A stretch of 64,000 nt of DNA, taken from positions 1,343,179 to 1,407,178 of the forward strand of contig NW_006763135.1 of NCBI RefSeq assembly GCF_000264905.1, read 5' to 3'. The notes beneath the pieces are model-generated. The model worked only from the letters and a program-made list of their open reading frames with translations, had not been told where the DNA came from and did not search any database. The first letter of the stretch is position 1. The number at the start of each line of letters is the position of its first letter. Of this stretch, positions 12,428 through 23,199 are shown in pieces. Both the position numbers and the translations under genes were made by a program. Source of the DNA: Stereum hirsutum FP-91666 SS1 (Eukaryota; Basidiomycota; Agaricomycetes; Russulales; Stereaceae).

Positions 12428-12505
12428 GCATCCCATATATCCCACATGTCCCACGTATCTCACATATCCTTCGTATCCCAGGCATCTCACGTCTCACATC
12501 TCATG
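12428..12505. repeat. degenerate short tandem repeat
   Basis: Loose repeats of an ATCCCACAT/ATCTCACAT-type unit of about 9-10 nt run through this stretch, followed by a TATGTATG-like run to about 12540. Confidence 0.5.
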
Positions 12506-12660
12506 TATATATGCACGTATATCTGTATGTATGTATGCAATGAACATGAACATCATCATATCCCCTCGCCGTAACGCACCCCCGTGTATGTCTCAATGTG
12601 CGCGGCTGTACTAAGTAAAAAAAAAACGAAACTAAAACTAAAACTAAGACTTTAACTTTA

Positions 12661-12678
12661 GAGAGAGAGAGAGAGAGG
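12661..12678. repeat. GA microsatellite
   Basis: An uninterrupted run of GA dinucleotides follows an A-rich tract that begins near 12617. Confidence 0.8.
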
Positions 12679-13650
12679 GGGGTGAAAGAAGTAGTACAAA
12701 AAAGAAAAAAAGCGTACACATCTTTTGTTTTGTCGTGCCGTGCCGTGCCGTCTCATCTCGTCTGTCTCGTCTCGAATCAGAAGAATGAAGAAATGAAGAA
12801 ATGAAGAGGGAAAGAAAACGCCACCTCTCGAAGTAAGGCAGTTCAGAGTCAGAGCGACCCGACATCGACATCCAAACGCCCATGCATCACCGTCCATGAC
12901 CCCTAAGTACTGATCCAGATCCCCAGCCCTCCCTCAGCGCCCGATCAAGTCGATGACATCAGATGCGATCATTGTCCATGTCAATGTCAAAAACCCACGA
13001 CCCATGGCCAGTGTGGCGTCCGCGTCCCGATGGGCGCAAGGTCGTGGCACTTCGGAATCCGTGGGGGAACGTCAGATGAATAAGACGGACGGACGAGACG
13101 CAACAAATGATGCATGAGCATGACGAGTGATCCGACGCAATCGTCCTCATACTACAAACGGCGATGAGGAGAATTTAAAGAAACAACGAAGCAATAAAAG
13201 TGACGATTTAGAAACGACAGCGTACACGGCACGGCAGGACGGGAGATTTCAGACGTGAAGCAGGTGCGAGCGGCGTAAAAGAACAAGGCTCGAAAGGGAA
13301 GCAGGCAGAAAGAAAAGGAAGAAAAAGCTACATGGGAAGATCGAGTCCATCGGGGTTCAGGGTCGCATAGGGGGCATGATATTTCTTGGATGTGTAGGCC
13401 ATAGAGCGGCGTCGGACGGTACCACGCACAACGGAGTAGAGTATGGCATGCGAGGGGGTTGTGCAGTCAGGATGCTAAAGGACATACAAGAACGGTCGAA
13501 GCAGGGAGGGTACGACTCTTGTGTAATATATGAGTCGGCGGGGCTCGTTCTCGCCGGTGCGTGTATCGGACGGAACGAACAGTGCGTAGAAAAAACAACA
13601 ACGAAAAAAAAAGTGAAGTAAAACTCAGAAAGCAAACGACAACGGGTGAA

Positions 13651-15303
13651 TCAGTAGCCATATCCGCGATTGGACGCCGCGACGCCCTTCACCGCCGCGC
13701 TCGCTGGTGGTAAACTGACGTTGACGCTGACCGGCTGTGGTGGGTGCACGAGGGGTACACCACCCGGTGGTAGCATACCTGGGTTGACCGTCGCAGCCGC
13801 CGTCAGACGTGCGATCTCCTCGCGCGAGGCGACGAGGGCCTGCTGCAGCCTCTCGTTCTCCGCGCCGAGGAACTCGACCTTGGCTTGGAGCTGCGTGAGC
13901 CAAGCCTTTTTGCGCTGACGGCACTTGAGCGCGGCTGTATGGAGAACGTTGAATAGTGTACAGAGAGAAAAGGAGAAGGAAAGCATACCCTGCCGATTGC
14001 GTTCCAGGAAGTTCTTCCGTTTTTCCTCCTCCGTCTCTGGTTTCTTGTTTCCGTTCTTCTTCCCATTCTGTGCCTCCTCCTCCTCCTCCTCTTCGTCATC
14101 ATCGTCGTCCATCGGAGAGGGCGGAGAGGCCGCGCTGCGCTTGGAGCCCCTGCCGTTGCTCGAGACAGTATTCGCCCTGGTGCGCTTCGTGCCTGCTGGT
14201 TTCGATTGGACGGATTGAGAGTCGGGACCTACAACGTTATTATCCTGCGGATTCCCAATGTCGTATGACTTGCGTTTCGTACCACGCTTGTTGTTGCCCC
14301 CACCCCCGTTCGGTGCGCCGCCCTGTCCCGCGCGCTGGGCCTCCTCGCGCTTGGTGAGCTCCTGATGGGCCTGGGAGAGGAGGAAGAGACCGTTCGCGGC
14401 GGAGTTTGCTGCATCGGCGGCATTGAGGGCGTAGTTCTGGGCACCGTCGCCGTTAGGGTGGCCGCCGTTGTGCTGCTGAGCCCCATTCGAGTACTGATTG
14501 TGGTTGGGCCGATCATAGTTGTTCTGCGGGACGTGGGAGATGGAGAGGGGATGGGGGGACTGGCCCGTCTGGCCGTGCGGGTTGTTGTTATTGAGGACGC
14601 CGGTGATGGCGCTGAGGGTGTTGGGTGTGATCGTGGCGGAGCCGCTGCCCGGGTTGTTCATCATGTGGAGGAAGGCTGCGGTGTTGGGGGAAGGAGGCGG
14701 GAAGGCGACAGGACCACCGAGGATAGGAGTGAGACCGGTGCCGGGGGTGAGACCGGTGCGGGGAGTGAGACCAGTGCGGAAGGTGGAGGGATCGAAAGTG
14801 ATGGGTGGGTGGTCAGAGGGGTTTCCGTTGTTGGTGTTGCTGCTGTTGTGCTGGGGGCCGGCGAGCATGGCGGGGGAGAGGGGCCCGGAGCGGAGGGAGT
14901 TTGCGAGGGAATTGTTGTTGAAGCCCCATGTGAACTGGTCTGCAGGCGAGGAGAGGGAGGCGAGAGGCGGGAGGACGGGCTTTGGGGACGCGCTCCGGTC
15001 TGGATGGTTATGTCTCGTGGGCGACGGCGGAGAGCGGTTCTCTTGGTCGTGGCCGGACTGGGCGCTGTGTTCCGAGTCGCGGCGGCGGGGTTGTGACGAG
15101 CGCAGGTTGGACGTCGGGTTGGGCGGCCTCGCAAACGACTGCTCGAACGGGTTCGGCTCCTGGTCGAAGTTGGAGCGCTGTGAGCGGGGCTGGTTCGGTC
15201 TGGCGTTGGGACGGTCGTGGTGGTCGCTGGGGGTGTCGGTGGTGGAGGAGGGGGAGAGGGCTTGGTGCTTGACGTCAGGGGGCGGGGAGAGGCTGGCGGA
15301 CAT
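13651..15303 (-). CDS. bZIP transcription factor (ATF/CREB type)
   Basis: The protein starts at 15303 (MSASLSPPPDVKHQALSP) and ends at 13651. The N-terminal two thirds is disordered, rich in Ser, Pro and Asn, with a small internal repeat (TGLTPRTGLTPGTGLTP). An acidic run (MDDDDDEEEEEEE) precedes the bZIP. The basic region is RKNFLERNRQ joined across a 54-nt intron (13935-13988) to AALKCRQRKKAW, giving the canonical N-x2-A-A-x-K-C-R signature. The zipper LQAKVEFLGAENERLQQALV follows. Such factors (Atf1/Sko1 relatives) bind CRE-like sites as dimers and often act in stress responses. The intron is a multiple of three without a stop, so the frame stays open if it is retained. Confidence 0.88.
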   Translation of the reverse strand: MSASLSPPPDVKHQALSPSSTTDTPSDHHDRPNARPNQPRSQRSNFDQEPNPFEQSFARPPNPTSNLRSSQPRRRDSEHSAQSGHDQENRSPPSPTRHNHPDRSASPKPVLPPLASLSSPADQFTWGFNNNSLANSLRSGPLSPAMLAGPQHNSSNTNNGNPSDHPPITFDPSTFRTGLTPRTGLTPGTGLTPILGGPVAFPPPSPNTAAFLHMMNNPGSGSATITPNTLSAITGVLNNNNPHGQTGQSPHPLSISHVPQNNYDRPNHNQYSNGAQQHNGGHPNGDGAQNYALNAADAANSAANGLFLLSQAHQELTKREEAQRAGQGGAPNGGGGNNKRGTKRKSYDIGNPQDNNVVGPDSQSVQSKPAGTKRTRANTVSSNGRGSKRSAASPPSPMDDDDDEEEEEEEAQNGKKNGNKKPETEEEKRKNFLERNRQGMLSFSFSLCTLFNVLHTAALKCRQRKKAWLTQLQAKVEFLGAENERLQQALVASREEIARLTAAATVNPGMLPPGGVPLVHPPQPVSVNVSLPPASAAVKGVAASNRGYGY

Positions 15304-17204
15304 GGCGATGACGACGACGAGGAGCTGCCGTTTCGAGCATCGTGTTATGAGCAGCGGGCAGTCGTCATCACAAGCGAGGGACGGTCAACGGGCACTCACC
15401 TACCAAGGCGCGCTAACTCACAGGGCGACGATGACGGGGCTTCTGCAATGACGAGCTCTGACGTAGACCTCTCATATACCAGCGGACTTTCAATCCCCGG
15501 CTGCCAGCCACCGGCCTCTCCCCGTCCTCCGTCCCCGATGCTCATCTTGCTCGCATTCTAGTCCACAACGTGTACATACATCCATACATCTACTCTACTT
15601 CGGCCCTCGCACACCCATCCAGGTACTCCAGCAGTTCCTTCTCATACGACTCCTGCCTTTTGCGCCTGTGGTACAAAATAAAATAAAATAAAACACCTGG
15701 TCAGCTTCCACCCTGTCCATCCGAATCTCGCACGCCCCGAATCTTGGAAGCACCCCCTCCGTGTCCACATCTTACCAAGCCTCGCAATCCCCTTGCCGCT
15801 TGCTGCTCCACAGTTCAGTCCACGATGCCGCCGTCCGACGAATCAGAGTCGTCTTAGCAATTATCCCGAGGCTTGACTGTGAGATGAGATCGCGATCCTT
15901 ATCCAGAACGCCATCTCCTTTGCGCCTCCCTCGCTTGCTTGCTTGTCCTCCCCTTCCCTCGTCCTTCCTCCCCATCATTCAAAGCAAACCGCAAACGAAC
16001 GGCGATAAGCACCACAAACGAAAAAACACATCCACATCCGCCTCCCGCACACCGGATCAACGGATAAACCCCCCGGAGCGCAATACGGCGCTTGCGGTAC
16101 TTTAATCGGCATATCGGACCCGCCCCGATAGCGTCATCTGAGATCCCGCATGCCACCAAAGGAGAGAAAAAAATCATTGCGAACAGGCCCCACCCGGCGG
16201 CATCACTATTTTCGACGACGGCAAACTGATCAGACTCGAGGAAGCCGCAACGCCGCGGGTCTCGAACGGTCTTTCTTTCTATGCAGAACAGGGACTTGAA
16301 CGAGTAAGAACAAGCACTGCTCCCGTTACGCTCACCAAGGAGGACGTAGACACAGAGTTGGTCTCATGCACACAAAAGGGCGGACGGTTTCCAACAGAAC
16401 CAACCGAAACAGCGTTGAAGGGTCCGAATCTCCCATTCGTGTGACATGAAAACCACCACCACCACCTTTGCGCACCCCTCGAAAAAATCATGTATCCACA
16501 CAATACTTAGCTCGAGGTAGTAGATAAAAACGGCGAGGCTGGGGAGGCTAGGCAGAAGGCAGATGGCAAAGCGAGGCGAGGCAAACCAATGTAAAGCCGA
16601 ATAGGCCACGAGGGCGTACCAGCTGCCGTTCCCCATCCTGCCCTGAACACCCCGGGCCTGAGCTCGCACACGTCCCCAAGCGATGAGAATTCAATGACCA
16701 CCCTTCTGCCTGCGTCTGCGGATGGATGGTATGTAGATGTGCGATATGAAGGGACCTCTCTTCGACCTCGAGGTCGAGTCATTTCTCCCAGCTATGAATG
16801 CATGACGAGCCATACCTCCTGCAGGAAGCCTATCCCATATCCGTCTCGACGGATCACAAGCACACCGAAAATACCCCACAGAGACCACAGACCACCGAAA
16901 ACCGCCCTTCATACTTCATGCCGAGGCCATGCACTGGTCAGACGACCAGAAGTCCAGTGCGCTCTTTGGAGCGACGGAACAGACATAACTTAGGCTCATA
17001 GGCTCACGGAACGTGAACGGAACAGGACTGTGTCCCAGCGCCTCAGGTCAACCCACAACGGTCAACCCACAACGGACTCCGAATCCAGAACCAAGCACCA
17101 CCAAACCAAGTGACCAAGTGACCACCACCACCACCACCACCACCACCGCATCGAACCACCAAACCAAAACCGAAGTGAAGGAAAGAGCAAACAGAAAAAT
17201 TCAC
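15304..17204. other. upstream region of the bZIP gene
   Basis: About 1.9 kb between the bZIP start and the end of the N-demethylase gene. The first 600 bases upstream of the bZIP are pyrimidine-rich on the plus strand. No frame shows a recognisable domain. An ACC triplet repeat lies at 17121-17147. Long leaders with upstream ORFs are possible for a bZIP gene but cannot be shown here. Confidence 0.45.
17121..17147. repeat. (ACC)9 microsatellite
   Basis: Nine uninterrupted ACC triplets lie just downstream of the N-demethylase coding region. Confidence 0.9.
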
Positions 17205-19064
17205 TCACGCAGCAACCTCCCCCTTACTCCCCGCCAACCCCCTCACCGCTCCCGCCAACCGTCCCGGAACACCCCTCTCCCTCCCCAACTCCTCCATGCC
17301 CAGCGTATACACCCGGACGCTAAACACGATCGCGCCAGACTTGGGCAGTCGTCTCAGGGACTGTCGTTCGGTTCGCAGTCTTAGGTTCTCGATCTTTGTT
17401 GGGGAGGCGGAAGTTGAGGTCGACGGTGTGGGGGTGTGTGGCGTTTTCGCCCCCTGGGAGGAGGCGGAGGAGGAGGAAGCGGAAAGAGACGATTTGTAAG
17501 ATGACGGAGGATGCTGGAACGCGTCTTCTGCTCCGACTTGCGTCGTCGCCCATGATAGCTCGGTCTGGTCGATAGAGCCTCTGTACCGCTCAGAATCGAT
17601 ATTCTGGATCGTCCAGTTGTTGCGCACGACGGGGGACGAGGGTGTGAGGCGGCGGAAGAAGCGCGTCATGGAGGGTTGGAGGTTTTCTTTGTCTTTTTGG
17701 TGTTTGTTGATGGTTAGTATGCGTGTCACGGTGGGAGAGGGGGACGAGAATTTACAGAGTGGGACTTCGCCTGTGTAATGGATTTCGTCGAGCGGCATCC
17801 CGATTTTATCGTCCAGACGCCACGTTCCTACGAAGGACCATCATAGTCAATAATCGGACGCAGGAGTCAAGGATCGTTCAGAGGCGGGACGTACCGGGAA
17901 CGAGGATAGCCCCAGCCTGCAAATAATACTCCCCATCTTCTCCTTCAATCATGATCGCCATATCGTCCTGCGTCCTGCATCCCCATTTCCATTTCCATTA
18001 GTGCCACGAACACACATGTTATACGGCGTGCGCATGGGATATGTGAGAACGCACAATAGTCCAGCGACTTTCATCGGTTCGTCCTCGTCCAGATTATAAG
18101 GCACGCCCAGCGGCAAGATCGTGACCTCCTTGATGCGTCCATCGCCATACCACCCGTTCCCTTTCTCTGAACCAGGAGCGTGACGAGTAACAGAGTAGAC
18201 CTTGGGATAGCGACGGCTCAGGAATTCAGCGAGTTCGTGCGCGAGTTCCTCCGCTACAGTCCGCAAAGCCCGAAAGAATGAGTACACAGCGAGATAATCA
18301 TACAATCATACAAAAGGGAAGAGGGGAGAGAGGAGAGGAGAGAACGCACCGGCCTCAAAACCGCCCTTCACGACCCCGGGCCTATCAGGCAGAACTTGTA
18401 CGACTTGCTCCTTGCGCTCGGCGACACGCTGTGTGCGGATGCGGTGGTACGTCGCGAGTTGGTCGTCTGGTTCGATCCATTCGTCGAAGGGCATTTTACG
18501 GATGCCCATGGTTATGCTGTGATTAGAATTAGGATTAGAATGGAGGGATGGGTTTGATAGAGAGTGGAGGGCGTGGGGAGGGTGATGTGGCGATGATGAT
18601 CATGGCGGTAGTGAAGAGGGAGGGGGTGATGGAGTGTGGGAGCACGAACTGATATTCTCCCTCTTTGAAGGGTCGGTATGGACGTGGGGCCATGTCTTCT
18701 ATATTCGTCTCGACGGGTGTGATGGAAGGATATTCGAACGGGTCCGGCGTCCATTCTATCGAGCACGGCCGACATGAACACACATTGAAACACAATAGAA
18801 TGAACAGCATGGTTCGTTAGTCCAAATGAACGCAGACAGCGAAGACAGTGAAAGAGACGAACCTCCAAATGGACCCTGTGCGGCCCTGCTCTTCACTTTC
18901 GTCTCCTTCTCCGCCACTATCACCGCCTCCCCAGAAGGGGATAATACCCGCACCTGCTTGTTTCGACTAATCCACCATCTTCGCAACAAGAAACCGGAAT
19001 AGCAAGCCGCGACGACGCCCAGCCCCACAACCTCGAGCGAAACCTCCGGGAGTGTCGAGAGCAT
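17205..19064 (-). CDS. heme-dependent oxidative N-demethylase family protein (DUF3445)
   Basis: It starts at 19064 with MLSTLPEVSLEVVGLGVVAA, whose hydrophobic stretch followed by LLRRWWISR predicts a single N-terminal membrane anchor. The DUF3445 body follows across several exons: PFRPY-like PRPYRPFKEGEY, then MGIRKMPFDEWIEPDDQLA, VEELAHELAEFLSRRYPKVY, ILPLGVPYNLDEDEP, DDMAIMIEGEDGEYYLQAG and AILVPGTWRLDDKIGMPLDE. The part towards the C-terminus (RFFRRLTPSSPVVRNNWTIQ, LRRLPKSGAIVFSVRVYTL) is interrupted by a Ser-rich insertion. Members of this family use heme to demethylate amines oxidatively in bacteria; the fungal substrate is not known to me. The frame ends at TGA 17205-17207. A GTGAGT overlaps that stop, so splicing to a short further exon cannot be excluded. 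Confidence 0.82.
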
Positions 19065-19955
19065 AGTTGACTAGCTGGATACAAGACTCTCAAGCAGAGA
19101 TGAGGAGCAGAGATGATGAGAGTTGCGAATCAAGGAGGACCAATGTTCACAGGACTGGTATAGACCCGAAACTTCGTGGTTCGGGCGTCAAGACGGTCAG
19201 GAAAGCGCCCGAGTAGACTACTTGCTGTACCCTGGGTATTTATTCTGGGAACCAACGCAAGCAAGCAAGCAGGAGGTGGGATACATACATAGCTCTCCGG
19301 CCCACGATATGTAAACGGAATGGAGGCGGATGCGGGAAGGCATTCTGTGTGTGTGATGTCGACGATAACGGACCGCTGCGTTGGCCATGGCCACCCCCAT
19401 TGACATGTCAGTGACGGAAAAGAAAACGTGTGCCCCGTGTGTATAGGGTCGGCTTTGGTCACGATAGGGAACGACTTGGAGAGTGACGAGTGTTTAGGTG
19501 ATATAACTCGACCGACGTCAGGGTACATGCAAGTATATGAGGTGGTGCCGACAAGACAAGAAGTTCGAAGGAGCAGTGAAGTAAAGTTCGGAACCCCTGT
19601 CGAGAATGAACCTGGTCTTGAGCAAGGTCAATATGCAGGAGGATTTCAGCAGGACAGACATACCTCGCCGGCCTCAACAGAGGAAGGAAGAAGATAGCTC
19701 CAAACTCAAGAAAGTCGTTGCGGACGCTGAACACGTCTTCCGCGCCACCATGACTTCAACGTCAACACGAGCGTCGGAAAAGGCAGGAGCGATCACTCGG
19801 CCATTGCCGCGACAGGCAAGCTCGTCCGAACCTCGAGACCAACGCCAACAACAAACCCGCTCGCTCTCTCCATACTTTCTCGTGAGATCCGACATATATT
19901 TTATCATGAACCGATAGTAATTTACTTACACTTTTTGCGCTCTATTCGTAGCGTG
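19065..19955. other. divergent promoter region
   Basis: The 891 bases separate the starts of the N-demethylase gene (minus) and ATP synthase subunit d (plus). No coding exon is convincing. The segment just upstream of 19956 is presumed core promoter of the ATP synthase gene. Confidence 0.5.
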
Positions 19956-20977
19956 ATGGCATCCAAGGCAGCCACGACAGCAGCGGTCGTAAGTGCCGTT
20001 TGTTTGTTGTTGCCGTATCCTCCCGGAGCTGTATCCCTTGACTGAACCTGCCCTCGTTTTACTAGGACTTCACCCGCATCTACTCCTCGCTCGGTCTTGG
20101 AAAAGGTTCTCTTTTTTGCCTCACAACCCTCTCCGCGTTTCTTCACCTCACATCACCCAACCTGACCACCTCTTCCTTCCCTTTCCCTGTCCACACGTAC
20201 CCTCCACATCTATCCAGAGACCGTCGCGGCCCTCCAAGCCTTCCGCAAACGCCACTCCGATGCCCAGCGCATCAACGCGACATACGCCGCCCAACCCACA
20301 ACGGTCGACATCGCGCACTACAAGTCCGTCTTGAAGAACCAGGAGATCGTCAATGAGGCCGAGAAGATCCTCGCGGACTTCAAGCCCGTCACTTACGATG
20401 TCAGCTCGCATGTGAAGGCCATCGAGACGTTCGAGGTCAAGGCGGTGAGTGTTGCTTATCCATTGTCTTTCTACCGTCTACCTCCATTGCGAGACGCGAC
20501 TGATGGATTGGATGGTTGCGCGTTCCGGTTTTTTTTTCTGGGATATTCGTTGGGTGTGATGTGATGGTGTGAATAGGTTGCTAAAGCCAAGGAGACCGAG
20601 GCTCAGATCGACGTCGAGCTCAAGGAGCTTCAGGCTACCCTCGCCAACATCGAGGAGGCCCGTCCTTTCGAGGACCTCACCGTGCGTTTCGTCCCTACAC
20701 TAGCCTACATCTTCAGCCTCGCGCCTTACTAACGTATGTATACATGTCGTACTCCTCGTACGCTACAGGCCGAAGACGTCGCGCAAGCCCACCCTCGCAT
20801 TGTCGAGGCCGTCGAGACCATGCTCAAGAAGGGCAAGTGGACCGTGCCCGGTACGTGTTTTCCTTATTTCTGCTCTTGCTCCGTCCTCCACGGCCTCTTC
20901 CTGTACTCATGTTGCGTTTTTGTTCACGTGGGCCTACAGGCTACAAGGAGAAGTTCGGCGACCTCTCGATTATGTAG
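19956..20977 (+). CDS. ATP7: mitochondrial ATP synthase subunit d
   Basis: The ATG at 19956 gives MASKAATTAAV, spliced to DFTRIYSSLGLGK, ETVAALQAFRKRHSDAQRIN, HYKSVLKNQEIVNEAEKIL, VSSHVKAIETFEVKA, VAKAKETEAQIDVELKELQ, AEDVAQAHPRIVEAVETMLK and finally WTVPGYKEKFGDLSIM before TAG at 20975-20977. This is the peripheral-stalk subunit d of the F1Fo ATP synthase at the mitochondrial inner membrane, which links the F1 head to the membrane sector. The length (about 175 residues) matches the family. Five introns break a short gene. No long targeting peptide is seen beyond the short basic/hydroxylated N-terminus, as usual for this subunit. Confidence 0.92.
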
Positions 20978-21196
20978 AAGGCGTGATCTTTCATGTTGTT
21001 GTCGGTGCTGTTGTCGCTGGATAGAAATAGAAAATATCGCGCTTGACGCGTCTGACCATGATTCTCTTTGCCGTTCACGATTGACGTCGAATTTTCTTGA
21101 GTCAGGAGTATAGTGTACAGTAAGTATCTTACCGTGGTCTTCTGCACAAAGACCATGGAAGTAGCAGTTCTTTGAAGTCCGTTGACTCTTCTTTTC

Positions 21197-23052
21197 TCAA
21201 TCGACAAGCCAATCCACCCTCCATTCTACATTACCCTCGCTCCTCCCTCTCACCCCCTTATAAGGCTTATACGTCTCCCCCGTAACCTTCAGCTGGTCTA
21301 CTTTCAAAGCTGAAAATAGGTGAGAGGATAATGCGAATGTTGTAAGAAGGGATCGCGAGGGTCGAGGACTTGACGCTCTGGATGCATTTTGGAGTAGACG
21401 AAGATGAGAGTCAGAATGCAGTAGGGGGAGACTGAGTAGAGAGAGGTGCGAACGACGATGTAAAGGTTCCCTGGAGGTTCCAACGACCAGATGAAGGATG
21501 GATGATGGGTATTGTCCAGCGCAGGACCTGTACAGGATCTAATGAGTAACAATAAAATAAAGGTAGTCTGGACGGAATGTAAAGCGGCTCACTTGTCTGG
21601 TCGGGATGTACGTCCATTCCGCACCTCCACCAACTGTACAGCTCGCACTCGTCGTACCCTCCCCGAGATAAACTTCCAGGACAAAATCATCTATCGTGCG
21701 TGTCGTAGCGCGAGACGTGACGGTGATATCGAGCGAGCCTACATCGTCGACGCCCTCGTTCAGTCACATACTCGTCGTGCATGTTCACTCAAAAATATCG
21801 ACGCACCGCCATTATCATGTACTCTCAGGTTGGGCTTCACGATGAACGGGATCTGAACCTGAGTCTGCGCTTGCGCAGCGGCAGTAATAGGAATCGGCGC
21901 AGGTCCGGTAGTCGGGGTCGGTGCAGATGATCCTTTGGAACCGGAACTCTGTGATGCAGCGGACGGCGAATAGTGGTATTCCATGAGGGTAAAATGTCCG
22001 TCCGGAGGCACGAACGAAAGCACCTTGGACTGGGCGAAACGGGTGAGGCTGGTGTCCGTCTAGGCTCAGCGCTAGTGCGTACGGTACGAATAGGAACTGC
22101 GTACCGTATGCAAGGATGGAAAGCCGGCTCTGAGATGACATTCGGGTTTGTGAAGGTCAGGGAGAGGTCCGGTGTGCCTGGATATGCATATGAATATCAG
22201 GAACATGCCTGAGTGGCGTATGTGGCGGGTGTGGTGGATGGGCTCACCTGAGAGGTGACAGTTGGCTTCAACCTTGCCGAGGACAGTGCTGTTGATCACT
22301 GATCCAGTCCTGGTGAGCCCGATGAGGACGTAGGCGGAGACGACGCCTGAGACGGGTGCTCACTTGTTCGTGACCGCTTTCAGCACTTCGACGATGTCAA
22401 AATAGATCTCGTTACTGTTGTACCGGACGCCTGCCTTTCTCCATGGTATAGGACTAGCAAAAGCGCCCATGTTGTGTCCTCCCTGAGCTCCGGGCGTCGA
22501 TAGACCGGCAACACCTGCCACGGAAAGGATCTTGTGGAGGAGTGAGGGCGGCAAGACGATGTCTTTGAGTGCGTTGGGCGACGTAGTGAGAGGATGCCCT
22601 CCGGAGTCCAACGTCTCTTCGAGGAGCTGGTAAACGACATCGAAGTTGTCCCTGATGGTAGGGCCGCTTATATTTCCAAAATAATCCTGGAGAATCTCGA
22701 TGAAGGTCTGGAGGAACGCGAAGGCGTATAGCGGATCGACTGAACGAACAAACGGGAACTCAGCAGTCGAACAAGTTTGTGATTGTCAAAAACACAACGC
22801 ACTGTCACCGCTAACGGGACACAAGAAAGTAAGGCCTCCGTGTTCGAGATGACAACATGCGCTGGGTGCATCGTTCTCAAAGGTGGGGACGAAGAGAACG
22901 GGGTCTACGTCCTGTCTGCGCTTTGCCTTGTCTACGGCGTGGATGAAGGCATCGATGTGGAGGAGAGGATATGCGGCCGAGAATGCGCGAAATGCGGTCT
23001 GGACGATAGGCCTGCCGGTGTTCTCGAGCACGATGAGGCCGTCGATGGCCAT
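21197..23052 (-). CDS. APM3: AP-3 adaptor complex mu subunit
   Basis: It starts at 23052 with MAIDGLIVLENTGRPIVQTA, the longin-type N-terminus of mu adaptins. It continues through VDPLYAFAFLQTFIEILQDY, VYQLLEETLDSGGHPLTTSP, then the mu homology domain: PWRKAGVRYNSNEIYFDIVE, GSVINSTVLGKVEANCHLSG, TPDLSLTFTNPNV and FVPPDGHFTLMEYHYSP. The last exon reads ALKVDQLKVTGETYKPYKGV and ends with TGA at 21197-21199. AP-3 sorts cargo from the Golgi or endosomes to the vacuole; the mu subunit reads tyrosine-based signals. A Ser/Pro/Ala/Gln-rich insertion (about 21870-21960) enlarges the mu domain. Its start is only 147 bases from that of the divergent hexokinase gene. Confidence 0.92.
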
Positions 23053-23199
23053 GCGTGTGGTCGAATGCTAAGGAGGGCTCCGGGTGCGCTCGCCGATCAC
23101 GGTCTTTGTCGGTCCCCTGTCCGGATTTATCAAGTCGCTCAAATTCTTCCCTGCTTATATCCCCCACCCTCCACTTCTCCACTTCCCCATTCCCCACCC
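23053..23199. promoter_or_regulatory. compact divergent promoter of AP-3 mu and hexokinase
   Basis: Only 147 bases separate the two start codons. The hexokinase-proximal half is C/T-rich (23157-23199), a common core-promoter feature in fungi. The two genes must share or overlap their promoters. Confidence 0.6.

Larger units (their letters stand above)
10940..13650. other. long non-coding stretch between GPC1 and bZIP genes
   Basis: About 2.7 kb holds the promoter of GPC1 and the 3' flank of the bZIP gene. I see no domain-bearing exon. It contains a CGA-triplet run near 11211-11230, a polypyrimidine-rich plus strand at 11240-11560, a degenerate ATCCCACAT-like short repeat at 12428-12505, and a GA run at 12661-12678 next to an A-rich tract. 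Frames such as 11057-11548 are Arg/Ser-rich by composition only. Long transcripts or long UTRs are possible but unproven. Confidence 0.5.

Noticed and set aside
12428..12505. CRISPR-like or satellite array
   Set aside because: Units are short, irregular and without spacers; the genome is fungal.
14365..15451. Long plus-strand open frames opposite the bZIP gene
   Set aside because: They are mirror frames of the Ser/Pro/Asn-rich bZIP coding strand, with Gly/Val/Arg-rich composition and no domain.
16909..17204. Extra 3' exon of the N-demethylase gene reached by a GTGAGT donor overlapping the stop
   Set aside because: It would need an intron of over 250 nt and adds only a handful of residues; the in-frame TGA at 17205 is the simpler end.
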